Source: Nocardioides sp. cx-173 (GTDB lineage: Bacteria; Actinomycetota; Actinomycetes; Propionibacteriales; Nocardioidaceae). From it: 64,000 nucleotides of DNA. The stretch lies in contig NZ_CP088262.1 of assembly GCF_021117365.1 (NCBI RefSeq), positions 3,350,501-3,414,500 of the forward strand. The letters run 5' to 3'. Under the pieces are notes generated by a model. The model saw only the letters and a program-made list of their open reading frames with translations. It did not search any database and was not told the origin of the DNA. Shown here piece by piece: positions 1 to 8,396 of the stretch (positions within the stretch are counted from its first letter, which is position 1; every line of letters begins with the position of its first letter). Made by a program: the position numbers and the translations under genes.

Positions 1-1379
1 TCCTGCCTCCGCTGATCGCGCTGTTCGTGGCCGGCGTGGCCTCGGGAGGCGGCCGGCCGTGGCAGCTGGTCGGGATCCTGGTGCCCGTGGCCCTCGGCCT
101 GTACCGCTACTTCACCACCAGCTACCGCATCGCCGGTGGCCGGGTGGAGCTCAAGCGCGGCCTGGTCGGGCGGCACGTGACCTCCACCCAGCTCGACCGG
201 GTGCGCACCGTCGACCTCACCGCGACGGCGATCCATCGGGTCCTGGGGCTGACCACGCTGCGCATCGGCACCGGGACCGGAGCGAGCGGCGAGGACAGCG
301 ATCTGGAGCTCGACGGCCTGCCGACCGCCCGCGCCGAGGAGCTGCGCAAGGAGCTGCTGCGCCGCTCCACCGTCCTGGAGGAGCCCGTCCCGGGCGAGGC
401 CGCCGCGCCCCCGCCGCCGGTCGTCGAGCTCGATCCTGCCTGGGTCCGCTACGCCCCGCTGACCACCAGCGGCCTGGTCGCCACTGCGGGCATCCTCGGC
501 GTCGCGGGACAGATCCTGGGCAACGCCGACCTCTCCGTCGAGCTCGACCGGGCCCCCTGGCCGGGCCTGCCCGGCTGGACCGCCGTCCTGCTCGGGCTGG
601 TGGTGCTCCTGGCCCTGGTGGGGACGCTCTCGGTGGCGGGCTACCTGGTGACCAACTGGGGCTTCGCGCTCACCCGCTCCAGCGGCGCCTGGCACCTGCG
701 CCGCGGTCTACTCACCACCCGCGAGACCAGCCTCGACGAGGAGCGCGTGGCGGGCGTCAGCATGGGTGAGCCGCTCGGGTTGCGGCTGGCCGGCGGGGCG
801 CGGCTCACCGCGATCGTCACCGGCCTCGACTCCGACCATCCCGGCAGCTCGGTCCTCGTCCCGCCCGCGCCCGTGCCGGTCGTGACGCGCGTGGCCGGCA
901 CCGTGCTCGGCACGAGCGCGCCGCCTACCGCCGCGCTGACCGGCCACGGCCCGGCGGCGACGCGACGCCGCTACACCCGCGCCCTCGGTACGGCGCTCGC
1001 GCTCGGCGCCGCGGTCGCGGCCGGCCTGGTGGCGCTCGGCGCCCCGTGGTGGGCCTTCGTGCCGCTGCTTGTGCTCCCCCTGGCGGCGGTGCTCCTGGCC
1101 GCCGACCGGGCCCGCGCCCTCGGGCACGCCCTGGTCGAGGGCCACGTCGTCGCCCGGTCGGGCTCCCTCGCTCGCCGCCGCGACCACCTTCAGGCCGCAC
1201 ACGTCATCGGCTGGAACCTGCGCGCCACCTGGTTCCAGCGCCGGGTCGGCCTGACCTCGCTGATCGCGACCACCGCCGGGGGCCGCCAGTCGGTCACGCT
1301 GCCCGACGTACCCGAGCCGCTGGCCGTGGGTCTCGCCGACGAGACGCTGCCGCACGTGGTCCGGCAGTTCCTGGTCTGA
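1..1379 (+). CDS. bPH (YdbT-type) domain membrane protein, 5' end outside window
   Basis: Membrane protein with bacterial pleckstrin-homology (bPH_2/DUF304, YdbT-like) domains. The frame is open from base 3 without a start codon, and the first codons encode a hydrophobic segment (PPLIALFVAG), so the true start lies upstream; the GTG at 27 is probably internal. The pattern YRYFTTSYRIAGGRVELKRG followed by DRVRTVDL is the typical bPH repeat entry; a second copy starts near GYLVTNWGFALTRS and a third-like stretch near EGHVVARSGSLARRRDHLQ, separated by hydrophobic helices. YdbT-type proteins in actinobacteria are membrane proteins of unknown biochemical role, often next to a small partner bPH gene that may lie just outside the window. 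The next gene begins 54 bp downstream. Family assignment is good; function unknown. Confidence 0.75.
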   Translation, partial: LPPLIALFVAGVASGGGRPWQLVGILVPVALGLYRYFTTSYRIAGGRVELKRGLVGRHVTSTQLDRVRTVDLTATAIHRVLGLTTLRIGTGTGASGEDSDLELDGLPTARAEELRKELLRRSTVLEEPVPGEAAAPPPPVVELDPAWVRYAPLTTSGLVATAGILGVAGQILGNADLSVELDRAPWPGLPGWTAVLLGLVVLLALVGTLSVAGYLVTNWGFALTRSSGAWHLRRGLLTTRETSLDEERVAGVSMGEPLGLRLAGGARLTAIVTGLDSDHPGSSVLVPPAPVPVVTRVAGTVLGTSAPPTAALTGHGPAATRRRYTRALGTALALGAAVAAGLVALGAPWWAFVPLLVLPLAAVLLAADRARALGHALVEGHVVARSGSLARRRDHLQAAHVIGWNLRATWFQRRVGLTSLIATTAGGRQSVTLPDVPEPLAVGLADETLPHVVRQFLV

Positions 1380-1433
1380 CCCGCCGGGCGGGTCCGTGAT
1401 TGAGGTTCGCATTTCCTGGGTAGGCGACCTGGC

Positions 1434-1733
1434 ATGACCGCCACGAACCTCGAGGTCGACCCCGCCGACCTCCAGCAGATCGCCGGCGTACTCGACGGCG
1501 CCGGCAGCGCCCTCTTCGGCCATGCGGCCGATCTCGATGCCTCCCCCGACGCCGGCGCCTCGTCCGGCGAGGTGGGCAAGGCCCTGGTCAGCCTCTCCAG
1601 CAGCGTCGCGGCCCTCGCCCAGCACATCGGCAGCCTGGCCGAGTCGACCGGCGCCGTCGGCTCCGACTTCGCCGGCACCGATGGCGCCGTGGCCGGCGCC
1701 ATGAGCCAGCAGCAGGCGGTGATCGGGCCATGA
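1434..1733 (+). CDS. EspC-like type VII secretion target protein
   Basis: Small 99-residue protein, alanine/serine-rich and predicted almost wholly helical, opening with LEVDPADLQQIAGVLDGAG and containing a second helix (VGKALVSLSSSVAALAQHIGSLA). This layout matches the EspC/ESX-1 secretion-associated family (Pfam PF10824), small helical-hairpin proteins exported by type VII secretion as partners of WXG-type proteins. Its stop codon overlaps the start of the next gene by 4 bp (ATGA), so the two are probably co-translated and may form a heterodimer. No ESX core ATPase (EccC) is present in the window, so the secretion machine must be elsewhere. The family call rests on pattern and context, not a database search. 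Confidence 0.65.
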   Translation: MTATNLEVDPADLQQIAGVLDGAGSALFGHAADLDASPDAGASSGEVGKALVSLSSSVAALAQHIGSLAESTGAVGSDFAGTDGAVAGAMSQQQAVIGP

Positions 1734-2932
1734 GCGTCTGCGAGACCGAGGTCTTCGGCGACCCCGGCACCTGCACCACCGCCGCCAGCCAGGCCGCGAC
1801 CGCGCGCGCCGCCATCACCGAGGCCGAGAGCCAGCTCGGCACCGCCCGCTCCAAGGCCGGGACCTGGCAGGGCCAGGCGGGAGCCGCGTTCGAGGCGCGG
1901 GTGGAGTCGGCCTCGCGCGACCTCGGCGATCTCGGCACCCGGATCGAGTCCATCCAGACCGCCCTGACCGACTTCGCCGGCGAGCTGACCGTGGTGAAGG
2001 AGCGCATGGGCCAGGCCCGCCAGGTCGCCGCCGCGGGCGGCGTGACCGTCAACGGCACCACGATCGTGCAGCCCACCGAGCCCGGCGGCGAGCTGAGCCA
2101 GGGACAGGCCGACGCGTTCAACGCCAAGGTGGAGGCCTGGAACGAGGCCGTCGACATCGCCGACGGCGCCCGCACCAAGGAGAGCGAGGCCCACCAGCAC
2201 CTCAGCGAGGGCGTCGCGGCCTCCACCGGCGACGGCTTCGTGGAGGATCTCTTCGAGCGGCTCGGCTTCCTGCCCCCCGACTTCGCCGACGCCGACGACA
2301 TCGGCGGCTGGCTGTTCGGCCTCGGCGGCCTCGGGTTCGGCGCCGGGGTGAGCTACATGGTCAGCGGCCGGTACGGCGTCTTCCAGCCGCGCGTCAACGG
2401 CCGCTTCGGCAGCGCCAACGGCATGAACTTCTGGCAGCGCGCGGCGGCTGCCGGCCGCTCGGACAGCTGGCACGCCCGCCCCTACCAGGCCGCCAGCCGC
2501 AACGCCTGGGGCACCGCGGGCAAGTGGGCCGGCCGGGCCGGCACCGTGGTCACCGCGGTCACCGCGGGCTGGAACCAGTGGCAGGCCGACGCCGACGACC
2601 CCTCCCTCAACGACACCGAGCGGGTCGCCCGCTCGGCCACCATGGGCGGCACCACCGCCGCCGGCGCCTGGGCCGGCGCCCAGGGCGGTGCCTGGGCCGG
2701 CGGCGCCATCGGCACGGCGATCTGCCCCGGCGTGGGCACGGTGGTCGGCGGCGTGGTCGGTGGCGTGGTCGGCGGCGCGATCGGCGGCTTCGTCGGTAGC
2801 GAGGTCGGCCAGGCGATCATGGACCCGGTGGCCGACGCCGCGGACGCGGCGGTCGAGTGGGCCGGCGACGCCGCGGACACCGTCGGCGACGTGGCCTCCG
2901 ACGTCGGCGACGCCGTGACGTTCTGGGACTGA
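1730..2932 (+). CDS. WXG-type secreted protein with glycine-zipper C-terminal half
   Basis: 400-residue protein. The first ~110 residues form a helical WXG100-like region, with the turn motif WQG followed by AGAAFEARV. The middle is hydrophilic. From about residue 300 there is a long Gly/Ala/Val run (GGVVGGVVGGAIGGFVG), a glycine-zipper able to insert in membranes, followed by an acidic tail. N-terminal WXG/LXG-like helices plus a glycine-zipper resemble type VII effectors or pore-forming secreted proteins. It is translationally coupled to the EspC-like gene (4-bp overlap) and followed 1 bp later by a small membrane protein that could be an immunity or assembly partner. Effector function is an inference; no catalytic motif is visible. 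Confidence 0.6.
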   Translation: MSVCETEVFGDPGTCTTAASQAATARAAITEAESQLGTARSKAGTWQGQAGAAFEARVESASRDLGDLGTRIESIQTALTDFAGELTVVKERMGQARQVAAAGGVTVNGTTIVQPTEPGGELSQGQADAFNAKVEAWNEAVDIADGARTKESEAHQHLSEGVAASTGDGFVEDLFERLGFLPPDFADADDIGGWLFGLGGLGFGAGVSYMVSGRYGVFQPRVNGRFGSANGMNFWQRAAAAGRSDSWHARPYQAASRNAWGTAGKWAGRAGTVVTAVTAGWNQWQADADDPSLNDTERVARSATMGGTTAAGAWAGAQGGAWAGGAIGTAICPGVGTVVGGVVGGVVGGAIGGFVGSEVGQAIMDPVADAADAAVEWAGDAADTVGDVASDVGDAVTFWD

Positions 2933-2933
2933 C

Positions 2934-3263
2934 ATGGACCTGATCCACGCGCTGATGCTCGTCGGGGGGCTGGCCCTCGCGGCCCACACGACCTGGCAGC
3001 ACCTCGGCCGGAGTCCGGCCGCCCGGCGCTGGACGCGGACGGTCCAGGGCGACCTGACCCGCCGCAGCGTGCTCGTCGTACGGCCCCTGCTCTCGGTGGT
3101 GCTGGTGCTCGGTGCGCTGACCGCGTTCACCGAAGGGTCGACCGGCGCCAACGTCGCGGTCGCCGGGCCGATCGCGATCGCGCTCGTCGTGCTCCTGGCC
3201 TACCTGGTGCTGCCGCTGCCGGTGCCACGGGTCGTGCAACCGCGGTGGTACCGGCATGCCTGA
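2934..3263 (+). CDS. small membrane protein of the T7SS-like cluster
   Basis: 109 residues with an N-terminal hydrophobic segment (IHALMLVGGLALAA), a basic patch, and two further hydrophobic stretches (VVRPLLSVVLVLGALTAF and IAIALVVLLAYLVLPLPV). No family recognised. It starts 1 bp after the stop of the glycine-zipper protein gene and overlaps the next start by 8 bp, so it belongs to the same transcript. By position it could protect the membrane from, or help export, the upstream glycine-zipper protein; that is speculation from gene order alone. Confidence 0.6.
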   Translation: MDLIHALMLVGGLALAAHTTWQHLGRSPAARRWTRTVQGDLTRRSVLVVRPLLSVVLVLGALTAFTEGSTGANVAVAGPIAIALVVLLAYLVLPLPVPRVVQPRWYRHA

Positions 3264-3711
3264 GACCACCGAGCCCCCCCTGACGGTGCCGGTGGGGTGG
3301 GAGATCCTCCCCGACCCGCCCGAGGCCACCGTGCTCGTGGCGCGCGGCCCCGCCCTCCCACCCGAGGGGTTCCGGCCCAACCTGGTCGTGACGGCGCAGG
3401 ACACCGGCGGGATGGGCTTCCGAGACTGGCAGGCCGGGACCGACGAGCTGCTGCCGCGGATCCTGGACGGCTACCTGATCGTCGACCTCGAGCGGCTCGA
3501 GATCGCCGGGCGGCCGGGCGGGCGCCGGCTCGCCCACCACACCGGGCCCGGCGGCGAGGCGCTCACCATGGAGCAGTGGTTCACCCTGGTCGACGGCGTC
3601 GGGCACACGCTGACCGCGACCGTCGAGACCTGGCGCTACGACGAGCTGGCCGACGCGCTGGCGGCGGCCGCGTCGAGCTGGCGACCGGAGGGGGAAGCCC
3701 ATGCTGGTTGA
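3256..3711 (+). CDS. conserved hypothetical protein, LpqN/DcrB-like fold possible
   Basis: 151-residue soluble protein. The pattern (VPVGWEILPDPPEATVLVARGP, then NLVVTAQDTG, then GRRLAHHTGPGGEALTMEQW, then a final helix) resembles the strand-helix layout of the LpqN/DcrB-like (DUF1795) families common beside type VII genes in actinobacteria. There is no signal peptide, so it would act in the cytoplasm or be carried by T7SS. It overlaps the preceding membrane-protein gene by 8 bp and the following gene by 11 bp. Function unknown; the fold suggestion is tentative. Confidence 0.55.
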   Translation: MPETTEPPLTVPVGWEILPDPPEATVLVARGPALPPEGFRPNLVVTAQDTGGMGFRDWQAGTDELLPRILDGYLIVDLERLEIAGRPGGRRLAHHTGPGGEALTMEQWFTLVDGVGHTLTATVETWRYDELADALAAAASSWRPEGEAHAG

Positions 3712-4276
3712 GACCGACGCCGCCTCCGGCGCCGTCCGGCTCGACGACGAGGGGCTGGCGGCGCTGTTGGCCGGCGAGCAACCTGGCCCGGAGCCGCTCC
3801 TGGCCGTGATCGCCGAGCCCACCGTCACGCTGGGTCTCGCGGTCGCCGGCGTGGAGACCCGGCTCGAGCATCGCGCCTGGGTGACCCGGGAGAGCGCCGC
3901 CCTGCTGCTCGGCGTGCGGCCTGGCCTCTTCCAGCTGATGGCCCACGACCCCGCCTTCCTGACCGCGGCGCTGGTGCGGCTGACCCGGATGCGCCCCCGC
4001 CGGGTCGAGGACCGCGAGCCGGTCGACCTGCCGGCCGAGCGGCTCCCGGACCTGGTCGCCGCCGACGAGACGGTACGACGCGCCGCGCTCGCCGCGGCGG
4101 GCGCCGACTTCGCCTGGCACCTGTCGCTGCGGTGGCAGGGCGGTCAGCGCGACCTGGTCGCCGTCGACGGCCCGCGCGGCCTGCACCTGGGCGACCCCGC
4201 CGCACCTCGCCTGGTGCCGGTCAGCAACACCACGGCGTACCGCATTCTCTCGACGGCCCTGCCCACCGACGTCTGA
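3701..4276 (+). CDS. hypothetical protein, possible ESX-associated EspG-like
   Basis: 191 residues, soluble, Leu/Ala/Arg-rich, with an N-terminal DEGLAALLAGEQPGPEPLLAV stretch and a C-terminal strand-rich part ending VPVSNTTAYRILSTALP. The last gene of the rightward cluster. EspG proteins are cytosolic chaperones of PE/PPE-type T7SS substrates, and this gene has the right place and general character, but it is shorter than typical EspG (about 270 aa), so the link is weak. It overlaps the previous gene by 11 bp and converges on the next gene, with only 4 bp between the stop codons. Confidence 0.5.
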   Translation: MLVETDAASGAVRLDDEGLAALLAGEQPGPEPLLAVIAEPTVTLGLAVAGVETRLEHRAWVTRESAALLLGVRPGLFQLMAHDPAFLTAALVRLTRMRPRRVEDREPVDLPAERLPDLVAADETVRRAALAAAGADFAWHLSLRWQGGQRDLVAVDGPRGLHLGDPAAPRLVPVSNTTAYRILSTALPTDV

Positions 4277-4280
4277 GGCT

Positions 4281-4727
4281 TCAGCGGGTCTGGTGCTCCC
4301 AGTCGAGCGCGCCCGGGTCGACTCCCAGCACCTGCAGCGCCCCGATGCCGCGCGCGGCCAGCTCGGCGGCGTTCTCGCGCGGCACCGTGCACCAGTAGTG
4401 CGCCACCGCAGGCTGGGTGCCGGAGGGGTCCGGGTCGCCCGGCGCCAGCCAGCCCAGCGCGCGCACCCGCTGGTGGTCGGCCTCGCCGAGCTCCCACTCC
4501 CCACCGAACAGCGTGGCCCCCACGCACTCGCCGTACAGCTCCTCGCCGTCGCGCAGGAACTGCACGAACCGGTGCGGCGGCGGCGCCGCTCGCCGGCGCA
4601 GCAGCCCCTGCGGCTCCCCCGCCGGTGGCGCCGGCTCGCCCAGCACGACGTACTCGTCCCCGGTCATCGTCGTCAGCAGCTCGGCCAGCCGGGCCTGCGC
4701 CTCTGCCCACCTGCTCTGTGCGTCCAT
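4281..4727 (-). CDS. TY-Chap/YbjN-like hypothetical protein
   Basis: 148 residues, soluble. Begins with an amphipathic helix (QSRWAEAQARLAELLTTM), followed by strands (DEYVVLGEP, HRFVQFLRDGEELYGECVG), then WELGEADHQRVRALGW and a C-terminal HYWCTVPRENAAELAARGIGALQVLGV. This organisation fits the type III chaperone-like (TY-Chap/YbjN) domains seen next to T7SS genes in actinobacteria. It is convergent with the upstream cluster and divergent from the AEC transporter, whose start is 43 bp away. No catalytic residues are evident. Confidence 0.5.
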   Translation of the reverse strand: MDAQSRWAEAQARLAELLTTMTGDEYVVLGEPAPPAGEPQGLLRRRAAPPPHRFVQFLRDGEELYGECVGATLFGGEWELGEADHQRVRALGWLAPGDPDPSGTQPAVAHYWCTVPRENAAELAARGIGALQVLGVDPGALDWEHQTR

Positions 4728-4770
4728 ACCTGCGAACCTAGCGCTCGGCGACGCCCCCTAGGCTCCTGCT

Positions 4771-5688
4771 GTGTCTGGGGTCTTCGCCGGGTTCGCCACG
4801 ATCACGGTGATCATCGCGTTCGGGGTGCTGCTCGGGCACCTGCGCGTGGTCGACGAGCGCGGCCACCGGACGCTCAGCACGGTCGCGTTCTTCCTGGCCA
4901 GCCCCGCGCTGCTCTTCAGCGTGCTGCAGGACAGCGACCTGTCGCGGGTCTTCTCCGGCAACCTGGTGGCGATCTCCGCCGCCGTGGCGGCCACCGCGCT
5001 CGTCACCCTCGCCGCCGCTCGCTGGCGACGCGACGACGTCGGCCGCACCGTCATCGCGATGATGTGCTCGTCGTACTGCAACGCGGGCAACCTGGGGCTG
5101 CCGATCGCCGCCTACGTGCTCGGTGACACCGCCCTGATCGCGCCCGTGCTGCTGTTGCAGCTGCTCGTGCTCCAGCCGCTGGCCCTCACGGCGCTCGACG
5201 TGGCGGCGGCGCCCGGTCGCGTGTCGCTCAGACAGGTCCTGACCCGCCCCCTGCGCAACCCGATCACCGTGGCGAGCATGGCCGGCATCGCGGTCGCGGT
5301 CGCCGGAGTGGAGGTGCCGGCCGCGGTCAACGACCCGATCGCGCTGCTCGGCGGAATGGCCGTCCCCGCCATGCTCCTGGCGTACGGCGTGAGCCTGCGG
5401 CTGGGCCCGCTGCCGGGACGCGGCGTGGCGCCCGGCGAGCTGGGGCTCAGCGTCGGGCTCAAGCTGCTGGCCCAGCCAACCGTGGCGTACCTGGTCGGGC
5501 TGATGCTCGGCCTGGACCAGGACGCGCTGCTCGCGGTGACCGTCATCTCGGCCCTGCCGACCGCACAGAACGTCTTCGTCATCGCGAGCCGCTACGGCCG
5601 CGCCGAGCTCCTGGCCCGGGACGCGATCTTCGTCAGTACGCTGGGGTGCGTCCCGGTGGTGGTGGCGATCGTCGCGCTCGTCGCCTGA
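4771..5688 (+). CDS. AEC (auxin efflux carrier) family transporter
   Basis: 305-residue integral membrane protein with about ten hydrophobic segments in two halves. AEC family members carry organic anions, including malate, malonate and other carboxylates, in bacteria. Hallmarks seen: the N-terminal FGVLLGHLRVVDERGHRTLS, the conserved SSYCNAGNLGLPIAAYVLG motif in the middle, and the C-terminal PTAQNVFVIASRYG. GTG start, 43 bp from the divergent TY-Chap gene. It lies beside a gene block for carboxylate catabolism (prpF/prpD-like) transcribed the other way, so a carboxylate substrate is plausible. Length fits the family. Confidence 0.85.
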   Translation: MSGVFAGFATITVIIAFGVLLGHLRVVDERGHRTLSTVAFFLASPALLFSVLQDSDLSRVFSGNLVAISAAVAATALVTLAAARWRRDDVGRTVIAMMCSSYCNAGNLGLPIAAYVLGDTALIAPVLLLQLLVLQPLALTALDVAAAPGRVSLRQVLTRPLRNPITVASMAGIAVAVAGVEVPAAVNDPIALLGGMAVPAMLLAYGVSLRLGPLPGRGVAPGELGLSVGLKLLAQPTVAYLVGLMLGLDQDALLAVTVISALPTAQNVFVIASRYGRAELLARDAIFVSTLGCVPVVVAIVALVA

Positions 5689-5709
5689 GCCCTCCGGCGC
5701 CTTCGTCCG

Positions 5710-6861
5710 TCAGCCCGGTGGCCACACCGTGGCCGGGACCAGGACGTTGCCGTCCATGAGCGCCCGGGCCGTGCGCACCAGCGAGGCCTCCAGGACGCGC
5801 GGCTCGTCGCCGCCGAGGTCGACCTCGACCCGGGCCGAGATCACCCCGCCGGGGTGGCCGATGTGGAACCGTCCGTCGCGGGGGCGGGCGACCTCGTTGA
5901 CCACGGTCCCCGGCAGCGCGCCCGCCACGGCGGTGCACAGCGTCCCAGTGACCGCATAGGTCTTGTGCGGACGCTGCATGGCCATCTGGCGGGCGGTGAC
6001 GGTCTGCTCCTCGGCGGGCACCCACGTGCCGTCCGCCAAGGCGTACCCCACGGGCTCCGACACGGCGACCACGCGCGGGATCGAGGGTGAGACGTCGCGC
6101 GCGACCTCCCCGTCGGCCACCAGGCCCAGGGCCCGCGCCGCGAAGGCGCGCACCTCCTCCAGCCGCTCGAGCAGCGCGGGGTCGGCGTCGACCTCGGCGG
6201 GCAGCTCGGTGCCGGTCATACCGACGTCGGCCGCGGGCACGAAGACGAACGGCGTCGCGGCGTCGACGATGGACAGCCGGACCCGCCGACCACTCGGGAG
6301 CACCTCCACCTGCTGCGCCTGTCCGGTGGGCAGGAGGCGCCCGGTGACCGCGCCACCGCAGTCGCCGAAGTCCAGCAGGATCGGTGCCCCGGTGCCGGGG
6401 ACGCCGGCGATCCGGACGTCGCCCTCCTCCACGACCTGGCCGCCCTCGACCGCGACCTCGGCGGTCAGGACCTTGCCGGTGTTGGTGTTGAGGATCCGCA
6501 CGCGTGTGGTGGGCGACTGCGCCGCGACGAGCCCGCGTCGGACCGCGAACGGTCCGACGCCGGAGGCCATGTTGCCGCAGTTGCCCACCCAGAAGACGCG
6601 GGCCACGTCCACGCCGACCTGCCCGAAGGTGTACTCGACATCCGCGTCATCGCGGGCCGACGGGGCGACCACGGCCACCTTGCTGGTGAGCGTGTCGCCT
6701 CCCCCGAGACCGTCGATCTGACGCGGGTCCGGACTGCCGTAGATCGACAGCACCACCCGGTCACGCAGGTCGGGGTCCTCCGGCAGGTCCGCCGCCAGCA
6801 GGAAGGCACCGCGACTGGTGCCTGCTCGCTGGAAGAGGCACGGAATGGCCCGCGCGGTCAC
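5710..6861 (-). CDS. prpF: PrpF-family isomerase (methylaconitate/oxalomesaconate type)
   Basis: 383-residue protein of the PrpF family (diaminopimelate epimerase-like fold), which moves a double bond or flips cis/trans geometry in aconitate-type acids. Diagnostic stretches: N-terminal IPCLFQRAGTSRGAFL, the GNCGNMASGVGPFAV motif around the usual active-site cysteine, and C-terminal HPGGVISARVEVD. GTG start inside a GTGA overlap with the stop of the PrpD-like gene, so the two are coupled. Together they suggest catabolism of 2-methylcitrate, aconitate or a related tricarboxylate. The exact substrate cannot be read from the sequence; the symbol indicates family only. Confidence 0.85.
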   Translation of the reverse strand: MTARAIPCLFQRAGTSRGAFLLAADLPEDPDLRDRVVLSIYGSPDPRQIDGLGGGDTLTSKVAVVAPSARDDADVEYTFGQVGVDVARVFWVGNCGNMASGVGPFAVRRGLVAAQSPTTRVRILNTNTGKVLTAEVAVEGGQVVEEGDVRIAGVPGTGAPILLDFGDCGGAVTGRLLPTGQAQQVEVLPSGRRVRLSIVDAATPFVFVPAADVGMTGTELPAEVDADPALLERLEEVRAFAARALGLVADGEVARDVSPSIPRVVAVSEPVGYALADGTWVPAEEQTVTARQMAMQRPHKTYAVTGTLCTAVAGALPGTVVNEVARPRDGRFHIGHPGGVISARVEVDLGGDEPRVLEASLVRTARALMDGNVLVPATVWPPG

Positions 6862-8270
6862 GCCCGGACCAGGGTCGAGGCCAGGTCGGCGACGTTGTCC
6901 AGCTGCTCGAAGGCCATGACCTGCTCGCTGACCTCGCGCGCCCGGGCCTCCCCGAGGGCGAGCTGGGCGAGCCCGACGAACTTGGTCTCCAGCTCCTCCT
7001 CGGTCAGCGGCAGCTCGGGCTCGCCCTTGGGGCCCTCCACCGCGTGCCGCAGGACGCTACCGTCGCGCAGGGTCACCTCGACCACGGCCTGACGGCCCAT
7101 CAGGCCGTACGCCGGCTCGGCGACCAGCTCGACCTCCGCGGCCACCTCGTGGGCGCGCTGGTCGGCGAAGCCGAGCTCGTAGTCCGCGAGGCCGTTGGCG
7201 CCACGCAGCAGGGCCAGCGCGACGCTGAACGGCGTGCTGCCCATCGCGGCGTTGAGGTTGGGGACGACGGTCCGCCCGGACTGGCGGATGGCCAGCTCAC
7301 ACATGAACACCTTGACGTGGGCGACGTCGTCCAGCTCGAAGGAGGCCTGGCCGCGGATCGCCTGGGCGGCGTCGATCGGGCCGTGGGAGTAGCGGCACGC
7401 GGCGTGCGGCTTGAAGCCCACCTCCATGACCTTGAAGTCACTGCCGAGGCCGACGAAGATCTCGTCGAGGTTCACGCCGTCGCCGTAGGCGTTGAAGAAG
7501 CCCTCGGGCGACTCCAGGCCCCGCTTCGGACCGGTGAAGCCGCGGTTGACCAGCATCGTGGCCAGGGTGCCGTTGAAGGCGGCTTTGCCGGGGCTGAGCG
7601 GCTTGGCCATGCACGGGGAGTCGAGATAGGCCTGGATGCCCGCCGCCTGCATGGCGCCGAGGCCGAGGGCGTCGGCGGTGCGCTCCGCGTCGAATCCGTA
7701 CTGACGGGCACTCGCGGCTGCCGACGCGATGGTCCCGACCACGCCGGTGGTGTGGTACCCGCGCTTGCGGTGCCCGGGGTTGATCGCCAGCGCGGTCCGG
7801 ATGATCACGTCGTAACCGGCGACGAGCGCGGCGAGGGTGTCCCGGCCGCTGCGGCCGAGGTGCTCCCCCGTGGTCATGACGGTGGGGACGAGCAGCGACC
7901 CCGACTTGGTCAGCGCGTTGCCGTGCGCGTCGTCGAGCTCCACGCCGTGTCCGAGCATCGCGTTGATCATCGCGGCCTGGGGCACGGGGACCCGGGTGCC
8001 GTAGCCGGTGATCGTGGCCTGTGGAGTGCCGCCGAGCTCCTCGATCAGGCCGTGCGCCACGCGGGCGGGCTCGGCCATGGTGGAGGCGGCGAGCTGGTTG
8101 CCCAGGCCGTCGCGCAGGAGCAGCTTGGCCTTGTGGACCACCTCCGCGGGCAGGTCCTCGAACCGGAGGCCGCTGACGAACTGGGCGAGCGCCTGCGTGG
8201 CACCGAGGCCGCGCAGGCCGTCCTCCGAGGCGGTCTCGCGGGTGGTCTCGTGCGGCACGGTCTGGGTCAT
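6858..8270 (-). CDS. MmgE/PrpD family dehydratase/decarboxylase
   Basis: 470-residue MmgE/PrpD protein. Family members dehydrate 2-methylcitrate (PrpD), isomerise iminodisuccinate, or decarboxylate cis-aconitate (Cad). Typical features: helical N-terminal domain with LRFEDLPAEVVHKAKLLLRD, HGVELDDAHGNALTKSGSLL near residue 110, FKPHAACRYSHGPIDAA, and an alpha/beta lid domain. Length matches the family (450-480). It precedes prpF with a 4-bp overlap and is divergent from a GntR regulator across 126 bp. With the flavoprotein and ABC importer downstream of that regulator this suggests a carboxylate pathway; whether it acts on methylcitrate or aconitate is undecided. Confidence 0.85.
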   Translation of the reverse strand: MTQTVPHETTRETASEDGLRGLGATQALAQFVSGLRFEDLPAEVVHKAKLLLRDGLGNQLAASTMAEPARVAHGLIEELGGTPQATITGYGTRVPVPQAAMINAMLGHGVELDDAHGNALTKSGSLLVPTVMTTGEHLGRSGRDTLAALVAGYDVIIRTALAINPGHRKRGYHTTGVVGTIASAAASARQYGFDAERTADALGLGAMQAAGIQAYLDSPCMAKPLSPGKAAFNGTLATMLVNRGFTGPKRGLESPEGFFNAYGDGVNLDEIFVGLGSDFKVMEVGFKPHAACRYSHGPIDAAQAIRGQASFELDDVAHVKVFMCELAIRQSGRTVVPNLNAAMGSTPFSVALALLRGANGLADYELGFADQRAHEVAAEVELVAEPAYGLMGRQAVVEVTLRDGSVLRHAVEGPKGEPELPLTEEELETKFVGLAQLALGEARAREVSEQVMAFEQLDNVADLASTLVRA

Positions 8271-8396
8271 GTCTCTCCTCGATGGGGCGCGACTGGCGCA
8301 CCGAACTCTAGTTACTGACTAGACATTTTGATATGTGATGTTTCAGATGTCAAGCATCAGACGATTCATTTGACAGCCCTTCTCCGGCGGCGAAGC
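8271..8396. promoter_or_regulatory. prpD/gntR divergent control region with inverted repeats
   Basis: Intergenic region between the leftward MmgE/PrpD gene and the rightward GntR gene, clearly AT-richer than its surroundings. It holds two inverted repeats: CTAG-N7-CTAG at 8308-8322, and TGATG-N14-CATCA at 8336-8359. These are candidate operators for the adjacent GntR-family regulator and for divergent promoters. Seen directly; the binding role is inferred from the usual autoregulation of GntR proteins. Confidence 0.5.

Noticed and set aside
1190..3151. Long minus-strand open frame (653 codons) opposite the T7SS-like genes
   Set aside because: High-GC antisense shadow: Gly/Ala/Arg-rich low-complexity translation with no motif, lying over genes with clear family patterns and proper overlaps.
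7044..8318. Plus-strand open frame of 424 codons opposite the PrpD-like gene
   Set aside because: Antisense of a well-supported enzyme gene; composition is typical of the reverse strand and no domain is seen.
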